Assembly (NCBI RefSeq): GCF_001598375.1
Contig: NZ_BCYV01000019.1
Coordinates: 54,900 to 118,899, forward strand
Reading direction: 5' to 3'
Source: Novosphingobium capsulatum NBRC 12533
Lineage (GTDB): Bacteria; Pseudomonadota; Alphaproteobacteria; Sphingomonadales; Sphingomonadaceae
Length of the DNA stretch: 64,000 nt
Within the stretch, counting starts at the first letter, position 1. Each line of letters starts with the position of its first letter. Position numbers and translations under genes: made by a program. Positions 61,691 to 64,000 of this stretch are shown here, one piece after another. The notes under the pieces are model-generated. The model searched no databases. It worked only from the letters and a program-made list of their open reading frames with translations, and had not been told where the DNA came from.

Positions 61691-63013
61691 ATGGCCACTG
61701 CGGCGCCTTTGAGGGATGAAACCGAAGAGATGATGACCCCAGCCCACCGCTTCAAGCGGGTTTCCGTGATCGGCCTTGGCTATATCGGCCTGCCGACGGC
61801 CGCCGTCTTCGCCTCGCGCGGGATCGAAGTGATCGGTGTGGACGTCAACGAAATCGCCGTGCAGACGATCAACAAGGGGCGCATCCACATCGTGGAGCCC
61901 GATCTTGACATGGTCGTCCACGCGGCAGCGCGCGAAGGTCGCCTGCGCGCAACCTTGCGGCCAGAGCCGGCCGACGCTTTCCTCATCGCCGTGCCCACGC
62001 CGTTCCGCGATGGGCACGAGCCGGACCTTTCCTATATCGAGGCGGCTGCCAACGCGATCGCCCCGGTTTTGGCCAAGGGCAACCTGGTGGTGCTCGAATC
62101 CACCTCGCCGGTCGGCACGACCGAGCAGATCGCCGCGTGGCTGGCGCAGGCACGGCCCGATCTGTCGTTCCCGCAAGACGCGGGCGAGGCCGCAGACATC
62201 GCCGTGGCCTATTGCCCCGAACGCGTGCTGCCCGGCCATGTCCTGCGCGAACTGGTGGAGAACGACCGCGTGATCGGCGGCCTCACCCCGCGCTGCTCGG
62301 CCGAGGCGGTTTCGCTCTACAGCACGTTCGTGAAGGGCGAATGCGTGGTGACCAGCGCGCGCACGGCGGAAATGTGCAAGCTGACCGAAAACGCCTTTCG
62401 CGACGTGAACATCGCCTTTGCCAACGAACTGTCGATCATCTGCGACAAGCTGGACATCAGCGTGTGGGAGCTGATCCGGCTGGCCAACCGCCATCCGCGC
62501 GTCAACATCCTGCAGCCCGGCCCGGGCGTGGGCGGGCACTGCATCGCGGTGGACCCGTGGTTCATCGTCAACCGCAGCCCGGAAGAGGCGCGGCTGATCC
62601 ACACCGCGCGCCAGGTTAACGACAGCAAGCCACACTGGGTGGTTGAAAAGGTGCTGGCCGCCGCCCGCGCCGTCGCCGCGCGCAAGGGCTGCACGCCCGA
62701 TCAGGTGCGCGTCGCCACCTTCGGCCTCGCCTTCAAGCCCGATATCGACGATCTGCGCGAAAGCCCGGCGGTGGATATCGTGAAGGAACTGGCCACCCAT
62801 TTCACCCGGCCCTTGCTGGTCGTGGAACCGAACATTGCCGTGCTGCCGCCCGCGCTGGCGGCCTGCGGCGTGGAACTGATCGATGGCTTTGCCGCCCTCG
62901 ATCAGGCCGATGTCTGGACCCTGCTGGTTGACCATCGCCCGTTCAAGACCGTTTCGCCCAAGCGGCGCGACGGGGTGGAGATCGTCGACGCGCGCGGGAT
63001 CTGGACGGACTGA
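61691..63013 (+). CDS. wecC: UDP-N-acetyl-D-mannosamine dehydrogenase
   Basis: Oxidises UDP-ManNAc to UDP-ManNAcA, a capsule or enterobacterial-antigen-type precursor. It is 440 aa. The NAD motif is VIGLGYIGLPTA, the central helix carries TENAFRDVNIAFANEL, and the catalytic Cys is C284 in GGHCIAVDPWF. FGLAFKPDIDDLRESPA marks the C-domain. It probably supplies the Kps capsule. Start 61691 is chosen for its ribosome site; ATG 61730 is also possible. Confidence 0.93.
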   Translation: MATAAPLRDETEEMMTPAHRFKRVSVIGLGYIGLPTAAVFASRGIEVIGVDVNEIAVQTINKGRIHIVEPDLDMVVHAAAREGRLRATLRPEPADAFLIAVPTPFRDGHEPDLSYIEAAANAIAPVLAKGNLVVLESTSPVGTTEQIAAWLAQARPDLSFPQDAGEAADIAVAYCPERVLPGHVLRELVENDRVIGGLTPRCSAEAVSLYSTFVKGECVVTSARTAEMCKLTENAFRDVNIAFANELSIICDKLDISVWELIRLANRHPRVNILQPGPGVGGHCIAVDPWFIVNRSPEEARLIHTARQVNDSKPHWVVEKVLAAARAVAARKGCTPDQVRVATFGLAFKPDIDDLRESPAVDIVKELATHFTRPLLVVEPNIAVLPPALAACGVELIDGFAALDQADVWTLLVDHRPFKTVSPKRRDGVEIVDARGIWTD

Positions 63014-63014
63014 G

Positions 63015-63121
63015 CACCCGATCCGCCAGGCCTGCTGCCTTATACGCAGCCGGGCCGGCGGATAACGCGGCCAGGGTGGCAACATTGCCACCGATACCGG
63101 CCATGCGTTTCGGATCGGGTG
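63015..63121. other. Nested inverted repeat after wecC
   Basis: CACCCGATCCG (63015-63025) and CGGATCGGGTG (63111-63121) form a perfect 11-bp stem around 85 nt. Inside, GGTGGCAA-CA-TTGCCACC (63075-63092) is another perfect dyad. It fills the 158-bp gap before the last gene and may act as a leader structure or a weak terminator. Confidence 0.5.
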
Positions 63122-63171
63122 TTCGCCACAGCTATGCTCGCCCCGCCTGGCCGGGGCGCCGTGGGGAGCCG

Positions 63172-64000
63172 ATGACCGACACGCAAACCCTTGCCCATGC
63201 GCTGCCCGCGCCATCATGCCATGCACCCGCGCTGGCAACTGCATCGGCACTGGCCCTGTCACCAGCGCTGGGCCAGGAAAGCGGGGTCATGCAAGGCGGC
63301 AATGACGGCGCCGGTATCTCCCCCGGCGATGGCGACCACAGCGACGCTGCCGCAGATGCCGCCGCCGCTCCGTGCGTCAACCCTGGCGACGCGGCACTGC
63401 TCGCGGCCGATCTCGCCGCCTATGCCGCAGAGGCGGCAGCGTGGCGCGCCGCCGCCCAGCACGCGCGCCTGGCCGCCGCGCAGCAGGCCGAGCGGCACGA
63501 ACGCGCCTTGGCCAGCTACGAAACACGCGTGGCGGCGCTGGAAGATTCGCCGGCCTATCGCCTGGGAGACGCACTGTTGCAGCGCTGGCGCAAGCCGCAG
63601 CGCTGGCTCGGCATGCCTGCCGCGCTGCTTGCGCTGCGCCGTCCGGCAACGCGTCCCTCCCCCGCCATCCCCGCCTTACCCGAAGCCACCCCGGCGCAGG
63701 ACGATGCCTTGGCACAGGTTCCGCCTCCCGCCGCTCTCCCGCCTCTGCCGCGCCTGTCACCCATGGCTCTGTCACGGGCAGAGGCCCAGGCCGCGCGCAA
63801 GGCCCAGCAACACGAACGCCGCGCGCGGATCGCGCGGGCCGACGCCCATGCGGCACGGGCACGAGCGCTGCGCCAGTCTGATCCCGTGGCGGCCGCGCAG
63901 GCCGCGCAAGAGGCCCATGCCGCCGATCCGCAACCGTGGCGGGCGAAATGGCTGGCATTCCGGCTCTATGATGCCGGCGAACTGACCCGGCCTGCCGCAC
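63172..64000 (+). CDS. Ala-rich protein, 3' end beyond window (possible capsule glycosyltransferase)
   Basis: An open frame from ATG 63172 (GGGGAG just upstream) runs without a stop to the right edge, at least 276 codons. It starts MTDTQTLAHALPAP, is very Ala-rich, and has a coiled-coil-like stretch (AERHERALASYETRVAALED) and a Pro-rich segment. It ends WRAKWLAFRLYDAGELTRPA, which looks like the approach to a folded domain. I do not recognise the family; a large capsule glycosyltransferase is a guess from position. Confidence 0.7.
   Translation, partial: MTDTQTLAHALPAPSCHAPALATASALALSPALGQESGVMQGGNDGAGISPGDGDHSDAAADAAAAPCVNPGDAALLAADLAAYAAEAAAWRAAAQHARLAAAQQAERHERALASYETRVAALEDSPAYRLGDALLQRWRKPQRWLGMPAALLALRRPATRPSPAIPALPEATPAQDDALAQVPPPAALPPLPRLSPMALSRAEAQAARKAQQHERRARIARADAHAARARALRQSDPVAAAQAAQEAHAADPQPWRAKWLAFRLYDAGELTRPAA

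Noticed and set aside
63191..63985. 264-codon frame overlapping the right-edge gene
   Set aside because: Its composition (His/Pro/Arg/Ser-rich) is typical of a shadow; the frame starting at 63172 has the ribosome site and a protein-like composition.

Overview
The window looks like chromosome from a high-GC alphaproteobacterium of the order Sphingomonadales, with Novosphingobium or a close relative most likely. This is an inference from gene content: NDUFA12, DUF2155 and DUF192 genes side by side, a bare secE-nusG / rplK-rplA block, a MgtC protein beside an RND pump, DUF3857 and DUF2252 proteins, an NAD-dependent Fds-type formate dehydrogenase, and small palindromic repeats typical of sphingomonads. 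No 16S rRNA is present, so the genus is not proven. No phage, plasmid, autonomous insertion sequence or CRISPR array was seen.

Layout. 1-8.5 kb: a two-component system (the response regulator is cut by the left edge) followed by a tripartite heavy-metal-type RND pump (adaptor, permease, outer-membrane factor) and MgtC. 8.6-24.6 kb: housekeeping and transport genes, including a GntR regulator, a crotonase-fold enzyme, serS, an NlpD-like LysM/LytM protein, rimO, a CDF exporter, a chemotaxis receptor, CorA, a flavin monooxygenase, a CinA-like protein, a DUF3857 transglutaminase-like protein and a FUSC protein. 24.7-28.1 kb: rplA, rplK, nusG and secE, a striking 270-bp nested inverted-repeat element, and tRNA-Trp. 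28.1-36.5 kb: aat, DUF2155, NDUFA12, DUF192, recX, a stand-alone fatty-acyl-AMP ligase, an SDR, and a telA / XpaC-like / PHA-granule-type gene trio. 37-42.3 kb: a GT4-glycosidase fusion with a GH130 enzyme, a TonB-like protein and a receiver-only regulator. 42.3-49.9 kb: a complete fds formate dehydrogenase operon with fdhD, fdsD and mobA, headed by a LysR regulator. 50-64 kb: a group-2 (Kps-type) capsule locus with kdsD, kpsM, kpsT, kpsE, kpsD, a TonB-receptor-like barrel, a GH43 enzyme, a DUF2252 protein, a UDP-ManNAc dehydrogenase and a gene running off the right edge.

How the parts work together. The two-component pair probably senses an envelope or metal stress and drives the pump; a direct repeat with an 11-bp period sits between the kinase gene and the pump genes. 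The fds operon makes a soluble NAD+-reducing molybdenum formate dehydrogenase plus the proteins that sulfurate and guanylate its cofactor. Two copies of one palindromic box, before lysR and before fdsG, make the LysR protein its likely regulator. In the capsule locus KdsD feeds Kdo synthesis, the WecC homologue makes UDP-ManNAcA, and KpsMTED export the polymer.

The most unusual items are the nested inverted-repeat element upstream of secE, the GT4-glycosidase/GH130 pair, a barrel protein without a visible export signal lying in frame behind kpsD, a 205-bp tail-to-tail coding overlap of aat and the DUF2155 gene, and three related GC-rich hairpin repeats.
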